Assembly (NCBI GenBank): GCA_022791815.1
Contig: JAAVZU010000015.1
Span: 1-64,000, forward strand
From: Lachnospiraceae bacterium
GTDB lineage: Bacteria; Bacillota; Clostridia; Lachnospirales; Lachnospiraceae
DNA: 64,000 nt
Direction: 5' to 3'
Part shown: in pieces, positions 28,891-37,293 of the stretch
Layout of the letters: every line of letters begins with the position of its first letter
How positions within the stretch are numbered: the stretch's first letter is position 1
Position numbers and translations under genes: made by a program
Notes under the pieces: model-generated
What the model was told of the DNA's origin: nothing
The model's database searches: none
Seen by the model: only the letters and a program-made list of their open reading frames with translations

Positions 28891-29613
28891 TTATTCTTTA
28901 TATGTATGTTCTGTGTATAAACGTGTCATGAGAAGAGTGTTGCCAGTATTTGACAATTGCTCCAATGCCTTTTTGGCAGAATAATCCAGTTTGACAGGTT
29001 CAAGTTTAGGTGAAACCTTAGGATTGGAAATCTGCTCAGGATTTGTATTGGAATATTCTGCATATACATCAGGAATTGTAATGTTGGAATCTTCTAAATA
29101 ACCAAGTATTTTTTTTACATAATTCTGAGTTTCTTTATAAGGTGGAATGCCATTGTACTTTTCAACTGCTCCACGTCCTGCATTATAAGCAGCAAGAGAT
29201 AATGAAATATCCCCCTTAAAAATTTCAAGATTCTCAGCTAAATATTTTGCACCACCCATAATATTTTCTTCGGGATCGTATGCATTGGAAACACCTAGTT
29301 CCTTTGCTGTACCAGGCATTAACTGCATAATTCCCATAGCCCCGCTGGATGAGGTACAATTTGGGTTGAAGTCAGATTCTGCTTTTGCAACAGCTTTTAA
29401 TAAATCAAGAGAAATATTATAAGTATCGGCTGCTTTTTGAAAAATGGCTTCCAATTCCTCTGAACATACAAGTACTTCATTTGTTGTAGAAGAAGGATTA
29501 GAGTATTGGGTATCTAAATATACTTCAAAATCCTCTGTATCCACTGGTTCTATAACAGGAGGGGCAGTAGAGATTAAAACAGTAGAATTATAGTTATCAA
29601 TTTTCTGAATCAT
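28891..29613 (-). CDS. lytic transglycosylase (SLT domain), 240 aa
   Basis: C-terminal SLT (goose-lysozyme-like) domain from about residue 60: LLKAVAKAESDFNPNCTSSSGAMGIMQLMP with the catalytic Glu in AESDFNP, then GVSNAYDPEENIMGGAKYLA and SLSLAAYNAGRGAVEKYNGIPPYKETQNYV, all classical. It cleaves peptidoglycan to 1,6-anhydro ends. No clear signal peptide is visible (N-terminus MIQKIDNYNSTV), so export route is uncertain, as for other short clostridial members. AAAGGGG lies upstream on the minus strand. Confidence 0.93.
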   Translation of the reverse strand: MIQKIDNYNSTVLISTAPPVIEPVDTEDFEVYLDTQYSNPSSTTNEVLVCSEELEAIFQKAADTYNISLDLLKAVAKAESDFNPNCTSSSGAMGIMQLMPGTAKELGVSNAYDPEENIMGGAKYLAENLEIFKGDISLSLAAYNAGRGAVEKYNGIPPYKETQNYVKKILGYLEDSNITIPDVYAEYSNTNPEQISNPKVSPKLEPVKLDYSAKKALEQLSNTGNTLLMTRLYTEHTYKE

Positions 29614-29656
29614 AAAATATCCCCTTTGTAGTTAATATATTCTCACTATAAAGAAT

Positions 29657-29685
29657 ATTTTATATGTTTTTACTAGAAAAAACAA
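29657..29685 (-). promoter_or_regulatory. minus-strand promoter of the lytic transglycosylase gene
   Basis: Read on the minus strand: TTGTTT, 17-bp spacer, TAAAAT, about 45 bp before the start codon at 29613. Divergent from the polyamine promoter. Confidence 0.6.
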
Positions 29686-29708
29686 GTCTATTTTTCCGTT
29701 TCTTTTAC

Positions 29709-29737
29709 TTGTAAAAAAATAACATACATTATATAAT
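29709..29737 (+). promoter_or_regulatory. promoter of the polyamine operon
   Basis: TTGTAA at 29709-29714, 17-bp spacer, TATAAT at 29732-29737. It leaves a leader of about 100 nt before speD with no recognised riboswitch. Confidence 0.7.
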
Positions 29738-29845
29738 ACAAAGAGTATGTCTATATAGATGGTTACAGTTCATACAAAACATTTTTTAATAGAATTTCCC
29801 ATTAGTTTAGTGTGAACAACAGCGAGCCGTCATAAGTGAAAGGTC

Positions 29846-30664
29846 GTGAGAGTGGAATTGGAGAATAAACTTACTTTATATGGATTTAATAATTTGACAA
29901 AAACACTTAGTTTTAATATATATGATGTGTGTTATGCACAAACGAAGAAAGCACAAAAGGAATATATTGATTATATTGATGAACAATATAATTCAGAGCG
30001 GTTAACAAAGATTTTGTGTGATGTTACAGAAGTGATAGGTGCAAAGATTTTAAATATTTCAAAACAGGATTATGATCCACAAGGAGCTTCCGTAAATGTG
30101 TTAATTGCAGAAGACAATATACGAACAGAAGAAATTGATGCTTCTTGTAATCAGGGGAAAATTGCATGGAATAAGGAGATGATACATGCACATTTGGATA
30201 AAAGTCATGTAACAGTTCATACATTTCCGGAATTTCATCCAGAAAAGTCTATAGCGACTTTTCGTGTAGATATTGACGTAGCTACATGTGGAACAGTATC
30301 TCCGTTAAAAACATTAAATTATTTGATAGGAAGCTTTGATTCAGATATTATTACTATAGATTACCGGGTACGAGGATTTACTAGGGACTTGCTTGGAAAG
30401 AAATGTTTTATAGATCATAAGATTACATCTATTCAGGATTACATTGATGCCAAGACAAGAAAACGTTATGATGCAATGGATATCAATGTATATCAGTCTA
30501 ATTTTTTTCATACAAAAATGTTGATTCGTGACATTGATTTGGATAATTATTTGTTTAATACCAGGGCAAGTGAACTGCCAGAGCAGGATAGAGTAGAAAT
30601 TAAAGAAAGCTTGCGTCGGGAAATGTTAGAAATTTACAGCGGAATGAATATTTATCAATATTAA
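29846..30664 (+). CDS. speD: S-adenosylmethionine decarboxylase proenzyme (long, E. coli type)
   Basis: Provides decarboxylated AdoMet, the aminopropyl donor for spermidine. The self-cleavage site is the Lys-Ser of AHLDKSHVTVHTFPEFHP (Ser about 120), which would become the pyruvoyl group. FRVDIDVATCGTVSPLKTLN and DIITIDYRVRGFTRD are typical of the gamma-proteobacterial/clostridial long form; 272 aa fits. GTG start with GTGAAAGG upstream (a second GTG two codons on is possible). First gene of the operon. Confidence 0.95.
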   Translation: MRVELENKLTLYGFNNLTKTLSFNIYDVCYAQTKKAQKEYIDYIDEQYNSERLTKILCDVTEVIGAKILNISKQDYDPQGASVNVLIAEDNIRTEEIDASCNQGKIAWNKEMIHAHLDKSHVTVHTFPEFHPEKSIATFRVDIDVATCGTVSPLKTLNYLIGSFDSDIITIDYRVRGFTRDLLGKKCFIDHKITSIQDYIDAKTRKRYDAMDINVYQSNFFHTKMLIRDIDLDNYLFNTRASELPEQDRVEIKESLRREMLEIYSGMNIYQY

Positions 30665-30753
30665 ACTGAGATTATTCATGGTCTGAAATATAAGACATAA
30701 ATAATTGAGGCTAAAGTAATACACTATATCATGAACTAGGGGAGGAAAGTAGC

Positions 30754-32205
30754 ATGGATCACTTTTCCCAGAAGAGAATGCCGTTGCAGGAGGCATTAGA
30801 GAAACATCGTTTGGAAAGAATGGCACACTTTGATGTGCCAGGACATAAAGGTGGCAGGGGTAATAAAGAGTTAAAGTATTTTTTGGGAGAACAGACACTA
30901 AAAACTGATGTAAATTCTATGAAACCATTAGATAATCTCTGTCATCCAGTTTCTGTAATAAAGGAGGCACAAGAGCTTGCAGCAGAAGCCTTTCGTGCGA
31001 AGGAAGCCTTTTTTATTGTGAATGGTACAACAGCAGCAGTACAGGCAATGATTATGGCAACCTGTAAGTCTGGTGAGAAGGTAATTATGCCTAGAAATGT
31101 ACATAGAAGTGCAATCAATGCACTAGTGGTATGTGGAGCGATACCTGTCTATGTGAATCCTGGTACAAATAAAAGGCTTGGGATTGCTCTGGGAATGTCT
31201 GTTAGAGATGTGGAACAGGCAATTTTAGAGAATCCAGATGCCAAGGCAGTTATGGTAAATAATCCTACATATTATGGAATTTGTTCTGATTTGAAAAAAA
31301 TTGTAAAAGTTGCTCATGCTCATGATATGAAGGTTTTAGTAGATGAAGCTCATGGAACCCATTTTTATTTTGGAGAGAATATGCCTATAAGCGGTATGGC
31401 TGCTGGTGCAGATATGGCGGCAGTCAGTATGCATAAAACAGGAGGTTCTCTAACCCAAAGTTCTCTTTTATTATGTAATGAGAATGTGAATGCAGATTAT
31501 GTCCGTCAAGTGATAAATTTGACACAGACAACCAGTGGATCCTATCTTTTAATGTCTTCGCTGGATATTGCCAGAAAGAATTTAAGTTTGAATGGAAAAG
31601 AAATGTTTAAAAAGACTGTTGATTTTGCGGAATATGCCAGACAGGAAATCAACAAATTAGGCGGTTATTATGCCTATGCAGAGGAACTTGTAGATGGAGA
31701 TGCCGTATATGCCTTTGATAAGACAAAGTTATCTATTCATACAAGAGATGTGGGGCTTGCTGGTATTGAAGTTTATGATTTGCTTCGGGATGATTACGGA
31801 ATACAGATTGAATTTGGAGATATTGGCAATATATTAGCAATTATTTCTGCGGGGGATAGGAACCTTGAAATTGAGAGATTGATTTCTGCCTTGTCTGAAA
31901 TTAAACGGTTACACCAGAAGGACAAGGCTGGTATGTTTGATCATGAATATATCAATCCCAAAGTTATTATGCCGCCTCAACAGGCATTTTATAGCAATAA
32001 AAAAACACTACCGATTATGGAGAGTGAGAATGAGATTTGTGGTGAATTTGTTATGTGCTATCCTCCAGGGATACCAATCCTTGCTCCTGGTGAATTGATT
32101 ACAGCGGAGATACTTAACTATATTGTATATGCCAAAGAAAAAGGATGCTTTATGACAGGAACACAAGATATGAAAATAGAAAATATTCAAGTAGTAACAA
32201 AATAG
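30754..32205 (+). CDS. speA: arginine decarboxylase, Orn/Lys/Arg decarboxylase family (483 aa)
   Basis: PLP-dependent fold I decarboxylase. FDVPGHKGG, FIVNGTTAAVQAMI, PRNVHRSAINAL, LVDEAHGTHFYF and the PLP lysine in SMHKTGGSLTQSS are diagnostic. The C-terminal domain ends with MCYPPGIPILAPGE. The family covers arginine, ornithine and lysine decarboxylases; an agmatinase gene in the same operon makes arginine the likely substrate, giving agmatine. Short form without the N-terminal wing domain. GGGGAGG before the ATG. Confidence 0.92.
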   Translation: MDHFSQKRMPLQEALEKHRLERMAHFDVPGHKGGRGNKELKYFLGEQTLKTDVNSMKPLDNLCHPVSVIKEAQELAAEAFRAKEAFFIVNGTTAAVQAMIMATCKSGEKVIMPRNVHRSAINALVVCGAIPVYVNPGTNKRLGIALGMSVRDVEQAILENPDAKAVMVNNPTYYGICSDLKKIVKVAHAHDMKVLVDEAHGTHFYFGENMPISGMAAGADMAAVSMHKTGGSLTQSSLLLCNENVNADYVRQVINLTQTTSGSYLLMSSLDIARKNLSLNGKEMFKKTVDFAEYARQEINKLGGYYAYAEELVDGDAVYAFDKTKLSIHTRDVGLAGIEVYDLLRDDYGIQIEFGDIGNILAIISAGDRNLEIERLISALSEIKRLHQKDKAGMFDHEYINPKVIMPPQQAFYSNKKTLPIMESENEICGEFVMCYPPGIPILAPGELITAEILNYIVYAKEKGCFMTGTQDMKIENIQVVTK

Positions 32206-32221
32206 AGGGATGTGACAAAAT

Positions 32222-33070
32222 ATGGAACTATGGTTTTCGGAACCTCATACTAAGGATGTAAAGTTGAGTATTAAAGTGGAAAAACAAATTTATTGTAAGC
32301 ATAGCAAATATCAGAGAATTGATATCTTTGATACTATTGAATTTGGAAGAATTCTAGTGCTAGATGGTTATTTGATGCTGACAGAAAAGGATGAATTTAT
32401 TTATCATGAAATGATTAGCCATGTACCAATGGCAGTAAATCCTAATATTAAGAATGTATTAGTAATTGGTGCTGGAGATGGCGGAACAATCCGAGAATTG
32501 ACAAAATATTATACTATTGAAAATATTGATATGGTGGAAATTGATGAAATGGTAGTAGAAGCATGTAGGGAGTTTTTGCCACAGACAGCAGGAAAGCTGG
32601 AAGATAACCGTCTGCATATTTTTTATGAAGATGGACTTCGGTTTGTGCGAACCAAGCATGAAGAATATGACTTGATTATTGTGGATTCTACAGATCCCTT
32701 TGGTCCTGGAGAAGGGTTGTTTACTAGAGAATTTTATGGAAATTGTTATAAAGCATTGAAGGAAGATGGTATTTTGATTAACCAGCATGAAAGCCCATTT
32801 TACCAAGAAGATGCAAAATCTATGCAGCGGGCTCATCGAAATATTGCGGCTTCTTTTCAGATTCAAATGGTATATCAGTTCCATTTGCCAACTTATCCTT
32901 CAGGTCATTGGTTTTTTGGTTTTGCATCAAAAAAGTTTCATCCCATTAAAGATATACATGCAGAACATTGGAATAATCTTGGATTAGAAACTAGATATTA
33001 CAACACAGACTTACACAAAGGAGCATTTTATATACCAAACTATGTAAAGGAGTTATTGGAGAATGCATAA
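32222..33070 (+). CDS. speE: spermidine synthase
   Basis: Aminopropyltransferase of 282 aa. The nucleotide loop reads VLVIGAGDGGTIRELTKY, followed by MVEIDEMVV, the catalytic Asp in LIIVDSTDPFGPGEGLFT, and QHESPFYQ. The N-terminal sequence GRILVLDGYLMLTEKDEFIYHEMISH is family-typical. It transfers aminopropyl from decarboxylated AdoMet to putrescine. It overlaps speB by 8 bp, so the two are translationally coupled. Confidence 0.95.
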   Translation: MELWFSEPHTKDVKLSIKVEKQIYCKHSKYQRIDIFDTIEFGRILVLDGYLMLTEKDEFIYHEMISHVPMAVNPNIKNVLVIGAGDGGTIRELTKYYTIENIDMVEIDEMVVEACREFLPQTAGKLEDNRLHIFYEDGLRFVRTKHEEYDLIIVDSTDPFGPGEGLFTREFYGNCYKALKEDGILINQHESPFYQEDAKSMQRAHRNIAASFQIQMVYQFHLPTYPSGHWFFGFASKKFHPIKDIHAEHWNNLGLETRYYNTDLHKGAFYIPNYVKELLENA

Positions 33071-33914
33071 GAATGTTATGACATTTATTGGATGTGATAA
33101 AGAATTTGAAGAAAGCAATATTGTGATTTTTGGTGCACCTTTTGACAGTACCACCTCATATCGGCCAGGAGCTAGATTTGCCAGTGCTGCTATACGGAAT
33201 GAAAGCTATGGAATAGAAACTTATAGCCCTTATCAGGACAAGGATTTAGAGGATATTTGTGTTTTTGATGCAGGCGATTTAGAATTGCCTTTTGGCAGTC
33301 CAGACAAAGCATTAGAGGATATTCGGAATTTTACTACAGAGATATTAAATGTAGAAAAACTACCTTTTATGATAGGCGGAGAGCATCTTGTTACCCTTGG
33401 AGCAGTAGAAGCTGTTTATGAAAAATATCCAGATTTACACATTATCCATTTTGATGCACATACAGACTTGAGAGAGGAATATCTTGGGGTGGAAAAATCT
33501 CATGCAACTGTTATCCGTAGATGTCATGATTTAGTTGGAGACCATCGGATTTTCCAGTTTGGTATCCGAAGTGGAGAAAAAGCAGAGTTTGCATGGGCGA
33601 AGTCCCATACTTATTTGAATAAGTTTAATTTTGATACTCTTGATACAGTTGTAGAGCAATTAAAAGGGAAACCAGTATACTTTACACTGGATTTGGATGT
33701 ATTAGATCCTTCTGAGTTTCCAGGGACAGGAACACCAGAAGCTGGAGGAGTGGGATATTTAGAATTATTAAAAGCAATTGAATTGGTATCTAAATTACAG
33801 GTTGTGGGGCTGGATATGAATGAACTATCGCCACCTTATGATACAACAGGAGCATCTACAGCTCTTGCTTGTAAATTATTGAGAGAGATTTTATTGTATT
33901 TCAGTAAATGGTAA
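33063..33914 (+). CDS. speB: agmatinase
   Basis: Ureohydrolase with a binuclear Mn centre, converting agmatine to putrescine and urea. Metal ligands are in GGEHLVTLG, IIHFDAHTDLREEYLG and FTLDLDVLDPSEFPGTGTPEAGG. 283 aa. The start lies within the 3' end of speE. With speA it gives the arginine-agmatine-putrescine branch. Confidence 0.95.
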   Translation: MHKNVMTFIGCDKEFEESNIVIFGAPFDSTTSYRPGARFASAAIRNESYGIETYSPYQDKDLEDICVFDAGDLELPFGSPDKALEDIRNFTTEILNVEKLPFMIGGEHLVTLGAVEAVYEKYPDLHIIHFDAHTDLREEYLGVEKSHATVIRRCHDLVGDHRIFQFGIRSGEKAEFAWAKSHTYLNKFNFDTLDTVVEQLKGKPVYFTLDLDVLDPSEFPGTGTPEAGGVGYLELLKAIELVSKLQVVGLDMNELSPPYDTTGASTALACKLLREILLYFSKW

Positions 33915-33938
33915 CTGTGCATGGTTCTGAACAGTTAC
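33911..33938. repeat. short palindromic repeat (GTAACTG...CAGTTAC)
   Basis: Seven-bp inverted arms (33911-33917 and 33932-33938) in the 25-bp gap between speB and the dehydrogenase gene. The first base overlaps the speB stop region. It belongs to the GTAACAG/CTGTTAC motif family seen at other junctions. Confidence 0.5.
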
Positions 33939-33939
33939 A

Positions 33940-35166
33940 GTGAATGATGAAAAGGAGAATGAAATTATGGGTAAAGCACTAATTATTGGAGCAGGCGGTG
34001 TGGCAAGTGTGGCAGTTCACAAATGCTGCCAGAATGCAGAAGTATTTGAGGAGATTTGTATTGCAAGCCGCACAAAATCAAAATGTGATGCACTGAAAGA
34101 AAAATTAGAAGGTGGAAGAACAAAGATTACTACAGCACAAGTAGATGCCGATTCTGTGGAGGAATTGGTAGCTTTGATTCAAAAAGAAAAACCAGATGTA
34201 GTGTTGAATCTTGCCCTTCCATATCAGGATTTAACAATTATGGATGCCTGCTTAGAGACAAAAACAAATTATGTAGATACTGCTAACTATGAACCATTAG
34301 ATACGGCAAAATTTGAGTATAAGTGGCAATGGGCTTATCGGGAGAAATTTGAAAAGGCAGGTATTACAGCACTTTTAGGAAGTGGATTTGATCCAGGAGT
34401 GACAGGTGTATTTTCTGCCTATGCCTTAAAACATGAATTTGATGAAATTAATTATATTGATATTTTGGATTGTAATGCAGGCGATCATGGATATCCTTTT
34501 GCTACTAATTTTAATCCGGAAATCAATATTAGAGAAGTAAGTGCTAAAGGAAGTTATTGGGAAAATGGCAAATGGGTAGAAACTGAGCCAATGGAGATTA
34601 AAAGAGTTTATAATTTCCCAGAAGTTGGAGAGAAGGATATGTACCTGCTTCATCATGAGGAATTAGAATCCCTTGGCATTAACATTCCAGGCATTAAAAG
34701 AATTCGTTTCTTTATGACTTTTGGAGAAAGTTATCTGACGCATTTAAAATGCTTGGAAAATGTAGGAATGACTTCCATAGAGCCAATTGAATTTGAAGGA
34801 AAGCAGATTGTACCGTTACAGTTTTTAAAGGCAGTTTTACCAGATCCTGCAAGCCTCGGACCTCGAACAGTGGGCAAGACAAATATAGGATGTATTTTCC
34901 AAGGGAAAAAAGATGGAAAAGAAAAAATATATTATCTTTATAATGTTTGTGACCATCAAGAGTGTTATAAGGAAGTTGGTTCTCAGGCAGTTTCTTATAC
35001 AACGGGAGTACCTGCTATGATTGGTGCTATGATGTTAATGAATGGAACATGGAATAAACCAGGCGTATATAATATTGAAGAATTTGACCCTGATCCATTT
35101 ATGGAAGCCTTGAATAAATTTGGACTTCCTTGGAGAGAAAGTTACACACCAGACTTAGTAGATTAG
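33940..35166 (+). CDS. carboxynorspermidine/carboxyspermidine synthase (saccharopine dehydrogenase family)
   Basis: NADPH-binding GxGGV start at residues about 12-22 (ALIIGAGGVASVAVHKC), IASRTKSKCDALK, VLNLALPYQDLTIMDACLE, TNYVDTANYE and LGSGFDPGVTGVFSAYALKH. 408 aa. Reductively condenses aspartate semialdehyde with a diamine; with putrescine it gives carboxyspermidine. Located directly before its decarboxylase partner. The ATG at 33967 (MGKALIIGAGG) with AAAGGAG spaced before it is probably the true start, giving 399 aa. Confidence 0.92.
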   Translation: MNDEKENEIMGKALIIGAGGVASVAVHKCCQNAEVFEEICIASRTKSKCDALKEKLEGGRTKITTAQVDADSVEELVALIQKEKPDVVLNLALPYQDLTIMDACLETKTNYVDTANYEPLDTAKFEYKWQWAYREKFEKAGITALLGSGFDPGVTGVFSAYALKHEFDEINYIDILDCNAGDHGYPFATNFNPEINIREVSAKGSYWENGKWVETEPMEIKRVYNFPEVGEKDMYLLHHEELESLGINIPGIKRIRFFMTFGESYLTHLKCLENVGMTSIEPIEFEGKQIVPLQFLKAVLPDPASLGPRTVGKTNIGCIFQGKKDGKEKIYYLYNVCDHQECYKEVGSQAVSYTTGVPAMIGAMMLMNGTWNKPGVYNIEEFDPDPFMEALNKFGLPWRESYTPDLVD

Positions 35167-35169
35167 GAT

Positions 35170-36345
35170 GTGACAAAGTTGTACGAAGTGACAAAGAATT
35201 TTATTCACAAAGTAAAAACACCAGCTTATGTGGTAGATGAAGGATTGCTGATAAAAAATTTAGAAATATTAAAATCTGTTAGAGAAAAAACAGGAGCAAA
35301 GATTTTACTGGCACAGAAAGCCTTTTCCATGTATTCTGTTTATCCTTTGATTAGTCAATATTTGGATGGTACTACAGCGAGTGGATTATATGAAGCCAGA
35401 CTTGGGTTTGAAGAAATGGGAAACAGGGAAGTACATGTTTATTCTCCAGCTTATCGGGAAAGTGATATGGCAAAGCTGGTGAAAATTTGTGATCATATTG
35501 TTTTCAATACGCCTAAGCAATGGAGAAAATATAAAGATAAAGTGCTGCAATCAGAAAGAAAAATCTCCTGTGGAATACGTATTAATCCTGGCTATGCAGA
35601 AGTGGAAACGGATTTGTATAATCCTTGTATTCCAGGATCCAGACTTGGAACACCACTAGAAAGCCTTAAATCAGAGGATTTGGATGGAATAGAAGGGCTG
35701 CATTTTCATACTATGTGTGAACAGGATGCGGATGTCTTGTGGAGAACCATACAGGTTGTAGACGAAAAGTTTGGACCTTATTTACATAATATGAAATGGA
35801 TTAACTTTGGTGGTGGGCATCATATTACAAGAGAAGGATATCAAATGGACTATCTGGAAAAAAGTATCCAGTTATTTCAAGAAAAATATGGACTTACTGT
35901 TTATCTGGAACCAGGAGAGGCGATTGCTCTAAATGCAGGTTTTCTGCTATCAGAAGTTTTGGAAATTATGGAGAATGGAAAGAAAATCGCCATTTTAGAT
36001 TCTTCCGCTGCCTGCCACATGCCTGATGTATTGGAAATGCCATATTATCCAGTAATTTTACAGGATAATAAAATATGTCCCCATGTAGAAGAGGGGGAAG
36101 AGCTGGTGTATCGTTTAGGTGGACCTACTTGTCTTGCTGGAGATGTAATTGGAGATTATAGGTTTAACCATAAATTGGAAGAGGGGCAGAGATTGGCATT
36201 TTGTGATATGGCAATTTATTCCATGGTAAAAAATAATACCTTTAATGGAATGCCATTACCTGCTATTTATCTACACACCAAAGAAGGTGAATTGAAGATG
36301 ATTCGGGAATTTCATTATAAAGATTTCAAAGAGCGGTTATCTTAG
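35170..36345 (+). CDS. nspC: carboxynorspermidine/carboxyspermidine decarboxylase
   Basis: Alanine-racemase-fold PLP decarboxylase of 391 aa. N-terminal TPAYVVDEGLLIKNLEIL and ILLAQKAFSMYSVYPLIS (PLP lysine in AQKAF), GIRINPGYAEVETDLYNPC, LHFHTMCEQ, NFGGGHHITREGY, EPGEAIALNAGFL and GGPTCLAGDVIGDY. Removes the carboxyl of carboxyspermidine to give spermidine. GTG start four bases after the previous stop. Last gene of the polyamine operon; a terminator hairpin overlaps its stop codon. Confidence 0.94.
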   Translation: MTKLYEVTKNFIHKVKTPAYVVDEGLLIKNLEILKSVREKTGAKILLAQKAFSMYSVYPLISQYLDGTTASGLYEARLGFEEMGNREVHVYSPAYRESDMAKLVKICDHIVFNTPKQWRKYKDKVLQSERKISCGIRINPGYAEVETDLYNPCIPGSRLGTPLESLKSEDLDGIEGLHFHTMCEQDADVLWRTIQVVDEKFGPYLHNMKWINFGGGHHITREGYQMDYLEKSIQLFQEKYGLTVYLEPGEAIALNAGFLLSEVLEIMENGKKIAILDSSAACHMPDVLEMPYYPVILQDNKICPHVEEGEELVYRLGGPTCLAGDVIGDYRFNHKLEEGQRLAFCDMAIYSMVKNNTFNGMPLPAIYLHTKEGELKMIREFHYKDFKERLS

Positions 36346-36359
36346 GATAATCGCTTTTT
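36332..36359 (+). terminator. terminator of the polyamine operon
   Basis: AGCGGTTATC pairs with GATAATCGCT (one G-U) around a 4-nt loop, then TTTT. The stem includes the nspC stop codon. Confidence 0.8.
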
Positions 36360-36581
36360 GACATATACTAACAGTTTAACTATGCCATTTATATTTTCAA
36401 TAAATATACAATTGGCTAAAAATATCATGAATGGTGTTAAGAATGTAAAGGTAAATGTAAAAGTTATATGGCTGAATTGTTAGTATAATCTCCGTTTATT
36501 GTTGAAAAAACACTTTTCTTTTGATTGGAAATTGGATATAATAGAATGTGGATTAGAAGGATTATACAAAGGAGGTGGAAT

Positions 36582-37172
36582 ATGGAAAAAAGGTATGCAA
36601 GAATAGAGAGAAAGACAAAGGAAACCCAGATTGAATTGGAATTTTGCATTGATGGTTCTGGACGAATTGAAGTAGATACTGGAATTGGTTTTTTTGACCA
36701 CATGTTATGCAGTTTTGCAAGACACGGTTTTTTTGATCTGGTCTTGAAAGTAAAAGGAGATCTGGAAGTCGATTGTCATCATACCATAGAAGATGTAGGA
36801 ATTGTTCTTGGTGAAGCAATAAAAGAAGCCATACAGGATAAGGCAGGAATCAAGAGATATGGATATTTTATTCTTCCGATGGATGAAACCCTTGCTTTAT
36901 GTGCAATAGATTTATCTGGCAGACCATATTTGGTGTTTGATGTGAATTTTACCTCCGAGAGAATTGGAGCATTTGACACAGAGATGGTACGGGAATTTTT
37001 CTATGCAGTTTCTTATGGTGCCAAAATGAACCTTCATCTGAAACAATTAGAAGGAGTGAATAACCATCATATTGCAGAGGCAGTATTTAAGGCTTTTGCA
37101 AAGGCTTTGGATGAGGCGACAATGTACGATGGGAGAATAACTGGAGTATTGTCTACAAAAGGTTCTTTGTAA
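36582..37172 (+). CDS. hisB: imidazoleglycerol-phosphate dehydratase
   Basis: Sixth step of histidine synthesis. An in-frame upstream extension to 36525 exists, but GGAGGTGG sits ideally before ATG 36582, giving the normal 196 aa. GIGFFDHMLCSFARHGFFDL, DCHHTIEDVGIVLGEAI, a second metal region FYAVSYGAKMNLHL and NNHHIAEAVFKAFAKAL carry the Mn-binding His and Glu. Monofunctional. Followed by hisIE, but no other his genes are present here. Confidence 0.96.
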   Translation: MEKRYARIERKTKETQIELEFCIDGSGRIEVDTGIGFFDHMLCSFARHGFFDLVLKVKGDLEVDCHHTIEDVGIVLGEAIKEAIQDKAGIKRYGYFILPMDETLALCAIDLSGRPYLVFDVNFTSERIGAFDTEMVREFFYAVSYGAKMNLHLKQLEGVNNHHIAEAVFKAFAKALDEATMYDGRITGVLSTKGSL

Positions 37173-37182
37173 ATTTTAAAGG

Positions 37183-37218
37183 TTGCAACAGTTCAGTCAG
37201 GCGGCTGAACTGTTACAA
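37183..37218. repeat. palindromic repeat, 14-bp arms with one mismatch
   Basis: TTGCAACAGTTCAG pairs with CTGAACTGTTACAA around TCAGGCGG. No T run follows (ACAAAAGG), so it is not a standard terminator. It is the clearest member of the GTAACAGTTCAG family in the hisB-hisIE gap. Confidence 0.7.
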
Positions 37219-37293
37219 AAGGCTGAATTAGATGAGGTATATTCCATCTGATACAAGGGAATGATGATAAGGAAAGGGAAAAGGAGGATGAGT

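Noticed and set aside
37261..37293. Upstream in-frame starts for hisIE
   Set aside because: They lie before or within the AAGGAGG site, which is correctly spaced only for ATG 37294.
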